Positions 16,205 to 23,086 of a stretch of DNA of 23,857 nt are shown here, in pieces. The position numbers were made by a program, and so were the translations under genes. Each line of letters begins with the position of its first letter. The stretch's first letter is position 1. This DNA comes from a bacterium (lineage in GTDB: Bacteria > Myxococcota_A > Bradymonadia > UBA7976 > UBA1532), in assembly GCA_030424955.1 (NCBI GenBank), contig JAUHVS010000011.1:1-23857 (forward strand), written 5' to 3'. The notes under the pieces were generated by a model. The model saw only the letters and a list, made by a program, of their open reading frames with translations, made no database searches and was not told where the DNA came from.

Positions 16205-16621
16205 CTATTCGAGCGTGCTCGCGAGTACCGCGGCCACCGCCGCGAGCAGGGCCACGGGGCCACCCGCCCGGCCGCCGGCCCGGTCGAGGCGGGCGGCGAA
16301 GCGGCTGTCGGGGTGGGACCGCCGGATCTGTTCGAGGAGCGGCCCCGCGCCCACCCGGTCGCCGCGGGCGAGCCGGTCGGCCGCCGCCCGGTACAGCGCC
16401 TTTGCCGCCGGATCGGGCTCGCGCGCCTCGGGGCGGGCCCACCGATCGGCCCCAGCGCGCGCCGTCGCCGCCTGCACAGGCTGCACGGCCGGGGCACCCG
16501 CTGACGCCGCCGCGGCCGCCTCAGCGGATCCCGATGACCCCGCCGGGGCGGGCGCGCGGCACCCGCTGACCACCCCCGCGAGGGCCAGGGCCAGCGCGGC
16601 CCGCCGAGCGGTGACCCCCAT
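16205..16621 (-). CDS. Small lipoprotein
   Basis: The 138-residue product has a lipoprotein signal with lipobox V-V-S-G-C21. A low-complexity Ala/Ser/Pro linker follows (about 22-60), then a short helical segment (about 70-110: A-K-A-L-Y-R-A-A-A-D-R-L...L-L-E-Q-I-R-R) that resembles one TPR-like pair. The C-terminus is hydrophobic (A-L-L-A-A-V-A-A-V-L-A). Its ATG shares a base with the stop of the upstream secreted-protein gene (TGATG), so the two are translationally coupled and probably act together in the envelope. Confidence 0.75.
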   Translation of the reverse strand: MGVTARRAALALALAGVVSGCRAPAPAGSSGSAEAAAAASAGAPAVQPVQAATARAGADRWARPEAREPDPAAKALYRAAADRLARGDRVGAGPLLEQIRRSHPDSRFAARLDRAGGRAGGPVALLAAVAAVLASTLE

Positions 16622-18006
16622 CACAGCAGCACCCCCTCGATGGCCAGATCCAGGCCATCGGACGTGGGCCAGGCCGCGATCACCGTCTCGCCCAGGTGGG
16701 CCAGCACCCAGGCCACCGCGTCGGCGACCTGCCGCGCGTGCGCCAGGTCGCGCCCCAGGAACTTCAGGGCGGGCTGCACGGCGTCGAGCAGGGGCTGGCC
16801 GTCGTGGGGCGCCCCGCTCAGCCGCAGCCACAGCACGGCGCTCGCCTGCGCCCACAGCCGGTCGTCCACGTGCGCACGGCCCCGCAGGGCCGCGGGCAGG
16901 GCCGCGAGGGCGGGCGCGGGCCCGGCCGTGCGCACCACCAGCGCGTCCCCTTCCCGGGCCGCGTGGCCCAGCGCCTTGGGCTCGGCCTCCACCTCGCGGG
17001 CGAACAGGTCCACGCCGTCAGCGCTGGGCACCAGCCGCGCGACCTGGCTCAGGGCCTGCCGCCACGGGCCGGGGATGCCCGCCGGCGCGCCGGGGGCCAG
17101 CGCCACCCGCACATACACGTCCTGCGGGCCGGGCCCACCGGCCGCCACGGCCGATCCGCCAAAGGCCGCCGCGGCCTGGGCCTGCCCCCGGCGCTCGGCC
17201 AGGCGGGTGAGGTGCCGCAGGGCCTTGGGCCCGAGGCTCACCGCCGCCACCGCCGCCGGCTGGCTGGGGAGCGCGCCCACGGCCGGGGCCACCGGGCCGC
17301 CGAGCCAGCCCGCCACCAGCGGGCTGATCACCCGCACGTCCACCCGCACGCGATCGGGATCGAAGCGCACGGTGACGCACACCTGGCCGGGCAAGAGCCC
17401 GTCGTTGCGGCCCTGCCAGTACAGATCCGCCTCGCCGGGGCCCCGCGGGCAGCCGGTCAGCGTGGGGGGCGCCCCCTCCGCGGGGGCGGGCCCCAGGAAG
17501 GGCGTGAGCGCGGGCGCGGCGTCGGTGAGCAGGGCGCGGCCATCGGCGTGGCGCAGGGTGAGCCCGCCCAGCCGCCAGCCCTCGCCCTGCGGCTCGGCGG
17601 GCAGCCCAGCGAGCACCGCCCCAAAGGCCGCCGCGGCGGGGCCGTCGGTGAAGGGCACGGCGACCACGGTGCCCTGGCCGCCGGCGTGGCCCCACAGCGG
17701 GCCCTCGACGCCCAGGCCCGCCGCCCGCAGGGCCGCTGGATCGGTGAGATCGATGCCCGTGCGGGCTTGGAACGCCGACAGCGGCAGGCCCAGGGCCTCG
17801 GCCCAGCCCGCGTGCTGCTGCAGCCGCTGGATCGCCCCGGCGAGGGGCAGGAGCACCCGGTCGAGGCGGGGCACCACCAGGGTCCAGCGGGGGCCGTCGG
17901 GCCAGCGCGCCAGATCCTGGTCGAGGGGGGCCGCCGCCCCCGGGGCGGCCGCGGCGCCCACCCCCAGGGCGAGCGCCACCGCGAGGATGGGCCGCAGGGC
18001 GGTCAC
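16621..18006 (-). CDS. Secreted protein of unknown function
   Basis: The 461-residue product has a signal peptide (residues 1-26, ending in P-G-A-A-A). The mature part is a mixed alpha/beta protein. An N-terminal motif W-T-L-V-V-P-R-L-D-R-V-L-L-P-L-A-G leads into G-I-D-L-T-D-P-A-A-L-R-A-A-G-L-G, a pattern I associate with DUF3352-like secreted proteins; this is a weak family suggestion. Cys pairs occur around T-G-C-P-R-G and G-Q-V-C-V-T. The GTG start at 18006 overlaps the TGA of the M48 protease gene (GTGA), and its own stop overlaps the next lipoprotein start, so three envelope-related genes are tightly coupled. Confidence 0.75.
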   Translation of the reverse strand: MTALRPILAVALALGVGAAAAPGAAAPLDQDLARWPDGPRWTLVVPRLDRVLLPLAGAIQRLQQHAGWAEALGLPLSAFQARTGIDLTDPAALRAAGLGVEGPLWGHAGGQGTVVAVPFTDGPAAAAFGAVLAGLPAEPQGEGWRLGGLTLRHADGRALLTDAAPALTPFLGPAPAEGAPPTLTGCPRGPGEADLYWQGRNDGLLPGQVCVTVRFDPDRVRVDVRVISPLVAGWLGGPVAPAVGALPSQPAAVAAVSLGPKALRHLTRLAERRGQAQAAAAFGGSAVAAGGPGPQDVYVRVALAPGAPAGIPGPWRQALSQVARLVPSADGVDLFAREVEAEPKALGHAAREGDALVVRTAGPAPALAALPAALRGRAHVDDRLWAQASAVLWLRLSGAPHDGQPLLDAVQPALKFLGRDLAHARQVADAVAWVLAHLGETVIAAWPTSDGLDLAIEGVLL

Positions 18007-19223
18007 GCCGGACCGTCACCCGGCGCGGCGTCGTCCCCAGGCGTGGCGTCGTCGGGCGCGGCGGCGTCTCCGCCGTCCTCGCCCTTGCGGAACAGATCGC
18101 GCATCTGGTCCCACAGCGCCGAGCTCGCCTCGCTCAGCCCCTGGCCGAGCTCGCCGAAGAGCCGGCTCACGCTGTCGGTGCCCTCCTTCATGCTCTCGCG
18201 GTAGTGCCCGACGCTCGCGGCCACGTCGTCGTACACGGTGCCCTCCGCGCGATCGGCCTCGCGGTGCGGGTAGTCGCCCGCCAGCACCGCGCCGTAGGCG
18301 CCGGCGTCCACCCAGCGCTTCAGCCCCACCAGCCGCAGGGCCGGGAACGGGTGCGTCTTCCCCAACAAGTTCATCAGCTTGAAGACGCCGTCGCTCAGCT
18401 CATCGTCCTTGGTGTAGCCCTCGGCCTGGGCGATGAACGCGTCCAGGTTCATCTGGTCCACCAGGTTGCCGCCGGCCATCTTCATGTGCACGCGGTAGGC
18501 CTTCTGCGGATCCTGCAGGCACAGCAGCCCGGCGCGATCGGCGCTCAGCTCGCTCTTGCGCGACCACTCCTGCAGGGCCATGAACAGGCCCATGCGGATC
18601 ATGCCGGTCACCAGCCCCATGCGGAACACGGTGAAGCGCAGGATGACCGCCAGCATGGTCTTGTACAGGGCGTGCCCCGACAGCGCGTGGCCCAGCTCGT
18701 GGCCGATGACGAAGCGCAGCTCGTCGTCGTCGAGCAGCTCCACGGTGCCCGAGTTGAGCACGATGAAGGGCTCGTCGATGCCGATGGCGCCCGCGTTCAC
18801 CAGCGGGGTCTGCGCGATGAAGAGGTCAGGCTCATAGGGCGCGTCGAGCACCGCCAGGCAGTCCTGCAGGGCCGCGTAGACCCGCTCGCACTGGGTGGGC
18901 CCCACCTTGACCGTGTTGGCCAGGAACAGCAGCCGCAGGCTCTTGTCGCTCACCAGGCCGAAGACCCGGCGCATGACCTGATCGAAGCCGGGCACCTTGC
19001 GCAGGGCCGTCAGCGCCGCGCGGTCAGCCGGGTGCTCCCAGGCCCGCGGGCTGATGCCGGCGAAGGTCCTCAGCCCGTCGGTGAAGGTCGCCCGCGGCCG
19101 CGGCGCGCCGGCGGCAGGCCCCTGGCTGGGCGGCGGGGTCCCGCCTGCGGGCGCCGGGCCCGCTGCGCTGCCGCGCATCTGCTCGAAGACCGCCTTGATG
19201 TCGTCGTCGTTGGGCTGGCCCAT
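18003..19223 (-). CDS. M48 family zinc metalloprotease
   Basis: The 406-residue product carries the zinc motif H175-E176-L-G-H179 with the third ligand E225 in S-E-L-S-A-D-R-A-G, the M48 (HtpX/Ste24/OMA1-type) pattern. A Pro/Gly-rich N-terminal linker (about 20-45) precedes the catalytic region. A hydrophobic stretch between the zinc motif and E225 (about 188-217) may contact the membrane. No signal peptide is visible, so the active site is probably cytoplasmic or at the inner membrane. The C-terminus ends in an acidic low-complexity tail (P-D-D/G-D-D repeats). AGGAGG supports ATG 19223. It is coupled by a 4-bp overlap to the following secreted protein gene. Confidence 0.92.
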   Translation of the reverse strand: MGQPNDDDIKAVFEQMRGSAAGPAPAGGTPPPSQGPAAGAPRPRATFTDGLRTFAGISPRAWEHPADRAALTALRKVPGFDQVMRRVFGLVSDKSLRLLFLANTVKVGPTQCERVYAALQDCLAVLDAPYEPDLFIAQTPLVNAGAIGIDEPFIVLNSGTVELLDDDELRFVIGHELGHALSGHALYKTMLAVILRFTVFRMGLVTGMIRMGLFMALQEWSRKSELSADRAGLLCLQDPQKAYRVHMKMAGGNLVDQMNLDAFIAQAEGYTKDDELSDGVFKLMNLLGKTHPFPALRLVGLKRWVDAGAYGAVLAGDYPHREADRAEGTVYDDVAASVGHYRESMKEGTDSVSRLFGELGQGLSEASSALWDQMRDLFRKGEDGGDAAAPDDATPGDDAAPGDGPA

Positions 19224-19306
19224 GGGATCCTCCTGCCGTTCGTGCGGCGCACGGTAGTCGATGCCCCGGCGCCCGGCGAGATCCACCGCGGCGCCAGTTG
19301 GGGCGC

Positions 19307-20041
19307 TCAGTCCAAGATGACCGGCAGCGTGGCCCGCAGGTGCGCCACCATGTCGTCCACCCCCGCGGCGTCGGCGATCTGGTCCTGGCGCAGCTCGATC
19401 ATCAGGGCGGGCACGCCGGCGGCGGCGCCGTGGCGGTGGGCGGCGTACATGTAGCCCTCGTGGCCCGAGTAGGGCGCGTTGACCACCGCCGGCACCCCGC
19501 GCATGGCCAGGGCCTGCGCCAGCCGGGCGGCGCGGCCGCCGTCATCGGTGCACAGCACGCCCACGTGCATGTCGCGGGCCTCGTCGGCGAACACCGGCGT
19601 GAAGCTGTGGATGCCCACCAGCACCACCGGCCCCCGGGCCACCCGCCGCGCGAGCGCCGCCCCCAGGGCGTCGTGGTAGGGCTGCCACAGGCTGTCGATG
19701 CGGCGCTGGCGCTCGGCCGCCGTGAGGCGCTGGTTGAGCTGCACCGGCTGGCCCGCGCAGGCGGTCACCATCAGGCCGTCGCTGTCGAGGGGCCGGTTGG
19801 GATCGGCCAGCAGGCGGCTGAAGCCGCTGAGCACCGCCGGGCTGTGGGTCAGCGCCGCGAGGCCCTCACAGACCGCCGCGGCCCCCGGATCCCAGCCCCA
19901 GTGATCGGCCACCAGCGGGGCGTCGGCGGGCGGGGCGACCCAGGGCCCCAGCGCGTTGCTGGCGTGCTCGCACGAGAAGAAGAAGGGGCCGGTCGCGGTG
20001 TCGGCGTCCCCGACGAGGTGGGCGGGCTGGGCGGTGGGCAT
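19307..20041 (-). CDS. N-formylglutamate amidohydrolase family protein
   Basis: The 244-residue product matches the N-formylglutamate amidohydrolase fold: S-C-E-H-A-S-N (23-29), S-R-L-L-A-D-P-N-R (75-83), G-I-H-S-F-T-P (143-149) and N-A-P-Y-S-G-H (188-194). The His/Glu residues in these motifs are the expected metal ligands. The family hydrolyses N-formylglutamate (histidine breakdown) or related amides; no hut genes are nearby, so the substrate is open. It is cytoplasmic. GGAG six bases upstream supports ATG 20041. It is the first gene of the minus-strand run, 83 bp before the M48 gene, and is divergent from the ACP gene. Confidence 0.92.
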   Translation of the reverse strand: MPTAQPAHLVGDADTATGPFFFSCEHASNALGPWVAPPADAPLVADHWGWDPGAAAVCEGLAALTHSPAVLSGFSRLLADPNRPLDSDGLMVTACAGQPVQLNQRLTAAERQRRIDSLWQPYHDALGAALARRVARGPVVLVGIHSFTPVFADEARDMHVGVLCTDDGGRAARLAQALAMRGVPAVVNAPYSGHEGYMYAAHRHGAAAGVPALMIELRQDQIADAAGVDDMVAHLRATLPVILD

Positions 20042-20378
20042 GGCGTCTCCAGGGTCGAGGCGATGCGGAGAGGGTACATGGTCTGACGGCGGCGCTGGGC
20101 GCGATGGCGCAGGGGCCCGGGGGCGACGCCCGGCCAACACTGACGAATCATGCAATACTTTCAAGCACTTGAATCACGCCACCCGGTTCCAGACCAGCGC
20201 CCTGCAGCGGTGGCCTGCGCCGGCCCCCCGCCCGGCCGCCGCCGCCGCCCGCCCCCCCTTGCGCCCCGCCTGGCTTCGCTGCATGGTGCGCCGCCGCGCG
20301 CCCAGGCGCAGGCGGCCGACCCCCAACCGGGCCCGGATCGCCCCGCCTGACCCCACCCCCTGCCCAAGAGGTCCCCCC
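20042..20378. other. 337-bp divergent intergenic region
   Basis: It separates the amidohydrolase (minus) and ACP (plus) genes. Most of it is C-rich without recognisable features, and short open frames here look non-coding. The only distinct part is an AT-richer island (20139-20175) holding the palindrome annotated separately. Both genes are probably controlled from that island. Confidence 0.5.
20160..20173. promoter_or_regulatory. Palindromic operator candidate TTCAAG-CA-CTTGAA
   Basis: A perfect 6+6 inverted repeat with a 2-base spacer, inside the AT-rich island between divergent genes. On the plus strand, TGC-AATACT just upstream (20151-20159) could be an extended -10. On the minus strand, TTGAAA overlapping the palindrome could be a -35. 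A dimeric repressor or activator site is plausible. Confidence 0.42.
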
Positions 20379-20609
20379 ATGGCCGACATCACCCAGCCCC
20401 TGATCGCGTTCATCGCCGACACCTACGGCGAGACCGTCACCGAGGACACGCCGCTGTTCAGCACCGGCCTGCTCGACTCGATGGCCGTCGTGATGATCGC
20501 CGGCTTCATCCAGGCCGAGTACGACATCGAGCTGCCGCCCCGGCAGGTGGTGCCGATCAACCTCAACACGGTGGCGGCCATCGCCCGCCGGGTGGCCCGG
20601 GCGCGATGA
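20379..20609 (+). CDS. Acyl carrier protein
   Basis: The 76-residue acidic helical protein has the phosphopantetheine attachment site at Ser34 in L-L-D-S-M, preceded by the usual T-x-L-F-x-T-G. Hydrophobic helix II follows, with a third helix at about 60-75. It carries an acyl or aminoacyl group as a thioester in the cytoplasm after modification by a phosphopantetheinyl transferase. AAGAGG seven to eight bases upstream supports ATG 20379. Its stop overlaps the ATG of the following ligase-like gene (ATGA), implying the two proteins are made in fixed ratio and cooperate. It looks like a specialised ACP rather than the housekeeping one, because no fab genes are adjacent. Confidence 0.9.
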   Translation: MADITQPLIAFIADTYGETVTEDTPLFSTGLLDSMAVVMIAGFIQAEYDIELPPRQVVPINLNTVAAIARRVARAR

Positions 20610-21883
20610 GCGGCCCCGCGCTGCCGTGGCAGGGGGCCCCCGCCCGGTGGGCCGAGGCGCACCCCGAGGCCGAGGCGCTGGCCCATGGCCCGCGTCGCCT
20701 GAGCTGGCAGGAGCTGACGGCCTACATCGACAGCGCGGCGGGCGTGCTCGCGGATCTGGGGGTGGGCCCGGGCGACGCCGTGGCGGTGCAGCAGGGCAAG
20801 GCGGTCGAGGAGATCGTGACCCTGTACGCCGTCGCCCGGATCGGCGCGGTGGCGGTCCCGCTGCCGCCCACCCTCAAGGCGCCGCAGGTGGCGGCCGCGC
20901 TGCGGGACACCGCCGCCGTCGCGATCGTGCTGCACCGCGCCCGGGTGCGGGCGCTGGCCCCGGCGCTGGTGGATCAGCCGCGCCTGCGCGCCCTGGTGAG
21001 CGTGGGCCCGCCCCTGCCGCCCGACGCGCCGTTCTTGCCCCCGGGGCTGCCCGTGGCGTCGCTCCTGGACGCCGTGAAGCGCCGCCGCCCCCAGGCCCCA
21101 GCGGTCTGCGACGCCGGCGGGCCCGCCGTGCTGGCGCTGCGCGCCGCCGCGGACGGCACCTGGGCCCCACACCCGTGGCCCCACGGCGCCCTCAGCCAGG
21201 ACGCCCAGCGGCTGGCCGCGGCCCTCGCGCTGGGCGCCGGGCACACGCTGCTGAGCGTGGTGTCGTACAGCGTGGCCGCGGGGGTGATCCCGACGGCCGC
21301 GGCCTGGGGCGCAGGCGCCCGGGTGGTGCTTCAGCGGGATCTATCGGTGCTCGACATCCTGGACGCGCCGCGGGCCGACGCCATCACCCACCTGGTGCTG
21401 ACCCCCGAGCACCTGCACGCCCTGCTGGCCCAGCCCTGGACCGCGGCCGCGTGGCCCGATCTGCAGGCCCTGGCCCTGACCGGGCCCGTGTCCGCCGCCA
21501 CCCTGGCCGCCCTGCTCGATCGGCTGCCCTCGGTGGCGCTGTGGTGCACGCCCATCGACGCCGACGGCGCCCTGGGCCCCTGCGGCCCCCTGGACGCCGC
21601 CCCGGCCGCCGCGGCGGGGGCCTGGCACCTGCGCCACGGCCAGCCGATGGCCTCGCAGGCGCTCACCGGCTGGTACACCGCCACGGGCCTGGTGGCGGAC
21701 GTCACGCTGTCCGCCGATGACGACGGCCTGACCATCGAGGCCCGCCCACTGGACGAGGCCCTCACCGTCGAGGCCCTGGAGCGGCGGGTGCCCGGCACGC
21801 GGCCTGGCTGCCTGCAGCCCGACCGCGTGCGGCTGACGGGCGGCGCGCCCGGTGCGCTGTCACCCGAGGCGCGGCGCAGGTAA
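20606..21883 (+). CDS. AMP-dependent ligase (ANL) homologue with degenerate catalytic motifs
   Basis: The 425-residue product has the start of an acyl/aryl-AMP ligase: L-S-W-Q-E-L, G-V-x-P-G-D-A-V-A-V and a G-A-V-A-V-P-L-P-P-T region. Motifs needed for adenylation are eroded, however. The P-loop T-S-G-T-T-G-x-P-K-G is replaced by A-A-A-D-G-T-W-A-P-H-P (about 180-190). The Y-G-x-T-E region reads C-T-P-I-D-A (314-319). The G-W-Y-x-T-G-D motif reads G-W-Y-T-A-T-G (355-361) without the Asp. The C-terminus ends where the catalytic lysine domain should be, at S-P-E-A-R-R-R. It is also about 80-120 residues shorter than usual. Coupling to the ACP (ATGA) suggests a role in acyl-ACP biology, perhaps binding or chaperoning rather than activating. 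Confidence 0.8.
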   Translation: MSGPALPWQGAPARWAEAHPEAEALAHGPRRLSWQELTAYIDSAAGVLADLGVGPGDAVAVQQGKAVEEIVTLYAVARIGAVAVPLPPTLKAPQVAAALRDTAAVAIVLHRARVRALAPALVDQPRLRALVSVGPPLPPDAPFLPPGLPVASLLDAVKRRRPQAPAVCDAGGPAVLALRAAADGTWAPHPWPHGALSQDAQRLAAALALGAGHTLLSVVSYSVAAGVIPTAAAWGAGARVVLQRDLSVLDILDAPRADAITHLVLTPEHLHALLAQPWTAAAWPDLQALALTGPVSAATLAALLDRLPSVALWCTPIDADGALGPCGPLDAAPAAAAGAWHLRHGQPMASQALTGWYTATGLVADVTLSADDDGLTIEARPLDEALTVEALERRVPGTRPGCLQPDRVRLTGGAPGALSPEARRR

Positions 21884-21934
21884 CATGCGCACCACCAGCG
21901 CTACCCGTCCGTAACACAGCAAGCAGGGACGCCC

Positions 21935-21946
21935 GTGCCGGGGCAC
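21935..21946. promoter_or_regulatory. Inverted repeat upstream of the sigma-54 promoter
   Basis: GTGCC-GG-GGCAC is a perfect 5+5 inverted repeat about 32 bp upstream of the -24 element. It could be a binding site for a sigma-54 activator or another regulator, although activator sites usually lie further upstream. Confidence 0.3.
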
Positions 21947-21978
21947 CGCCCCCCCGCGGCTTGGCGGGCAGGGGTCCA

Positions 21979-21992
21979 GGCACGAGTCTTGC
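21979..21992 (+). promoter_or_regulatory. Sigma-54 (RpoN) promoter for the cytochrome operon
   Basis: GGCACG-AGTC-TTGC is an exact match to the sigma-54 core (GG at -24, N10, GC at -12). The predicted start is near 22003, leaving a leader of about 115 nt before the cytochrome c ATG. It lies in the 234-bp gap after the ligase-like gene, correctly oriented for the cytochromes. Transcription should need an AAA+ enhancer-binding activator, not encoded in this window. Confidence 0.78.
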
Positions 21993-22012
21993 GTTGCGCG
22001 GCGACGCAACGC
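21991..22012. promoter_or_regulatory. Perfect inverted repeat overlapping the -12 element and start site
   Basis: GCGTTGCG-CGGCGA-CGCAACGC has 8-bp arms and a 6-base loop. It begins on the GC of the -12 element and spans the predicted start, so it could be a repressor operator. No T-run follows, so it is not a terminator. Confidence 0.5.
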
Positions 22013-22117
22013 TGACCGCGCATGTGGCGCCCCGGTCCCGACCGAGGAGCCGCCACAGCCCGCAGACATGTCGCAGGGTGGCCAGCTGGCCACCACGACG
22101 GTGAGGGAGGGGGCACC

Positions 22118-23086
22118 ATGGGTGCCATGTCATGGATGACCACCGGGGGCGCCGCCGCCCTGGCGCTCGGCCTGCTGTCGGTCAGCGGCGCCCTCGCGGC
22201 GCCCGAGGCCCTGCCCACGGGCGAGGCCTTCACGGGCAGCGAAGAGATCGCCGCGCCGAAGGGCCACGACGCCCTGCGCGACGCGCGCTGGTGCCGGGTG
22301 TGCCACCCCGCAGAGCAGCTGCAGCTGCCGGCGTGGTCGAAGACCGCACACCACGACCAGACCTGCCAGGACTGCCACAGCGGCTACCACTTCAACCCGC
22401 ACCAGCCCGTCAAGCTGGCCAACGGGGCCACTGAGGGCGAGGGCTCCACGTCGGCGCAGCGCAAGGCCGAGGCCCACGCCCGCTGCGGCGAGTGCCACAC
22501 CGACGAGGCCGCCAAGGCCGCGGATCCCAAGGCAAAGCAGCCGATCATCGACGAGGTGGTGCACGGCAAGGGCCGCAAGGGCTCGCCCGACTGCGCGGAC
22601 TGCCACGGCGACGCCCACAGCGTGGTGCTGAGCAAGGATCTCACGGTGCTGCAGCGCCGCGAGCAGATGAACGCCCGCTGCATCCACTGCCACGAGGACG
22701 AGCCGCTGATGGCCTCGGTGGACCTCACCACCCGCTCGGTGGAGAACTACCACCACTCGGTGCACGGCCGGCAGCTGGGCCTGGGCTTCGAGGAGTCCCC
22801 CGGCTGCGTGGACTGCCACGGCGGCCACACCATGACCGACTTCGAGAAGGACGGCCCGAAGACCTGCGGCGAGTGCCACAGCGAGGCCACGGCCGAGTTC
22901 GTGACCCTGGGCGATCACCGCCTGTACACCCGCGACCAGCGCCCGGTGAGCTACTACACCCTGCGGTTCTTCGCGTGGCTGACCTTCCTGTCGATCGCCG
23001 CCCTGGCCATGCACGTGCTGCTCGACGTGCTGTCGACCTTCCGGGTCGCCGCCAAACGGCGCCGTGAAGAACGAGGTGATGTATGA
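22118..23086 (+). CDS. Seven-heme c-type cytochrome, membrane anchored
   Basis: The 322-residue product has a signal peptide (about 1-28) and seven C-x-x-C-H heme sites at Cys 59, 83, 123, 159, 188, 230 and 250. Many additional His can serve as distal ligands (for example H78-H79, H149, H212-H213, H237). One C-terminal transmembrane helix (about 281-305) and a basic tail K-R-R-R-E-E-R place the hemes in the periplasm and anchor the protein in the inner membrane. The start at 22118 has GGGAGG seven bases upstream. Its stop overlaps the cytochrome b ATG (ATGA). The pair resembles the two halves of CbcL-type proteins, which oxidise quinol and pass electrons to periplasmic carriers; this match is inferred from architecture. 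Confidence 0.9.
   Translation: MGAMSWMTTGGAAALALGLLSVSGALAAPEALPTGEAFTGSEEIAAPKGHDALRDARWCRVCHPAEQLQLPAWSKTAHHDQTCQDCHSGYHFNPHQPVKLANGATEGEGSTSAQRKAEAHARCGECHTDEAAKAADPKAKQPIIDEVVHGKGRKGSPDCADCHGDAHSVVLSKDLTVLQRREQMNARCIHCHEDEPLMASVDLTTRSVENYHHSVHGRQLGLGFEESPGCVDCHGGHTMTDFEKDGPKTCGECHSEATAEFVTLGDHRLYTRDQRPVSYYTLRFFAWLTFLSIAALAMHVLLDVLSTFRVAAKRRREERGDV

Noticed and set aside
20150..20350. Short plus-strand frame upstream of the ACP gene
   Set aside because: Pro/Arg/Ala-rich, no ribosome site, and it overlaps the presumed promoter region.
21956..21975. CCCGC...GCGGG hairpin after the ligase-like gene as a terminator
   Set aside because: No T-run follows and it sits immediately upstream of the sigma-54 promoter; termination cannot be supported.
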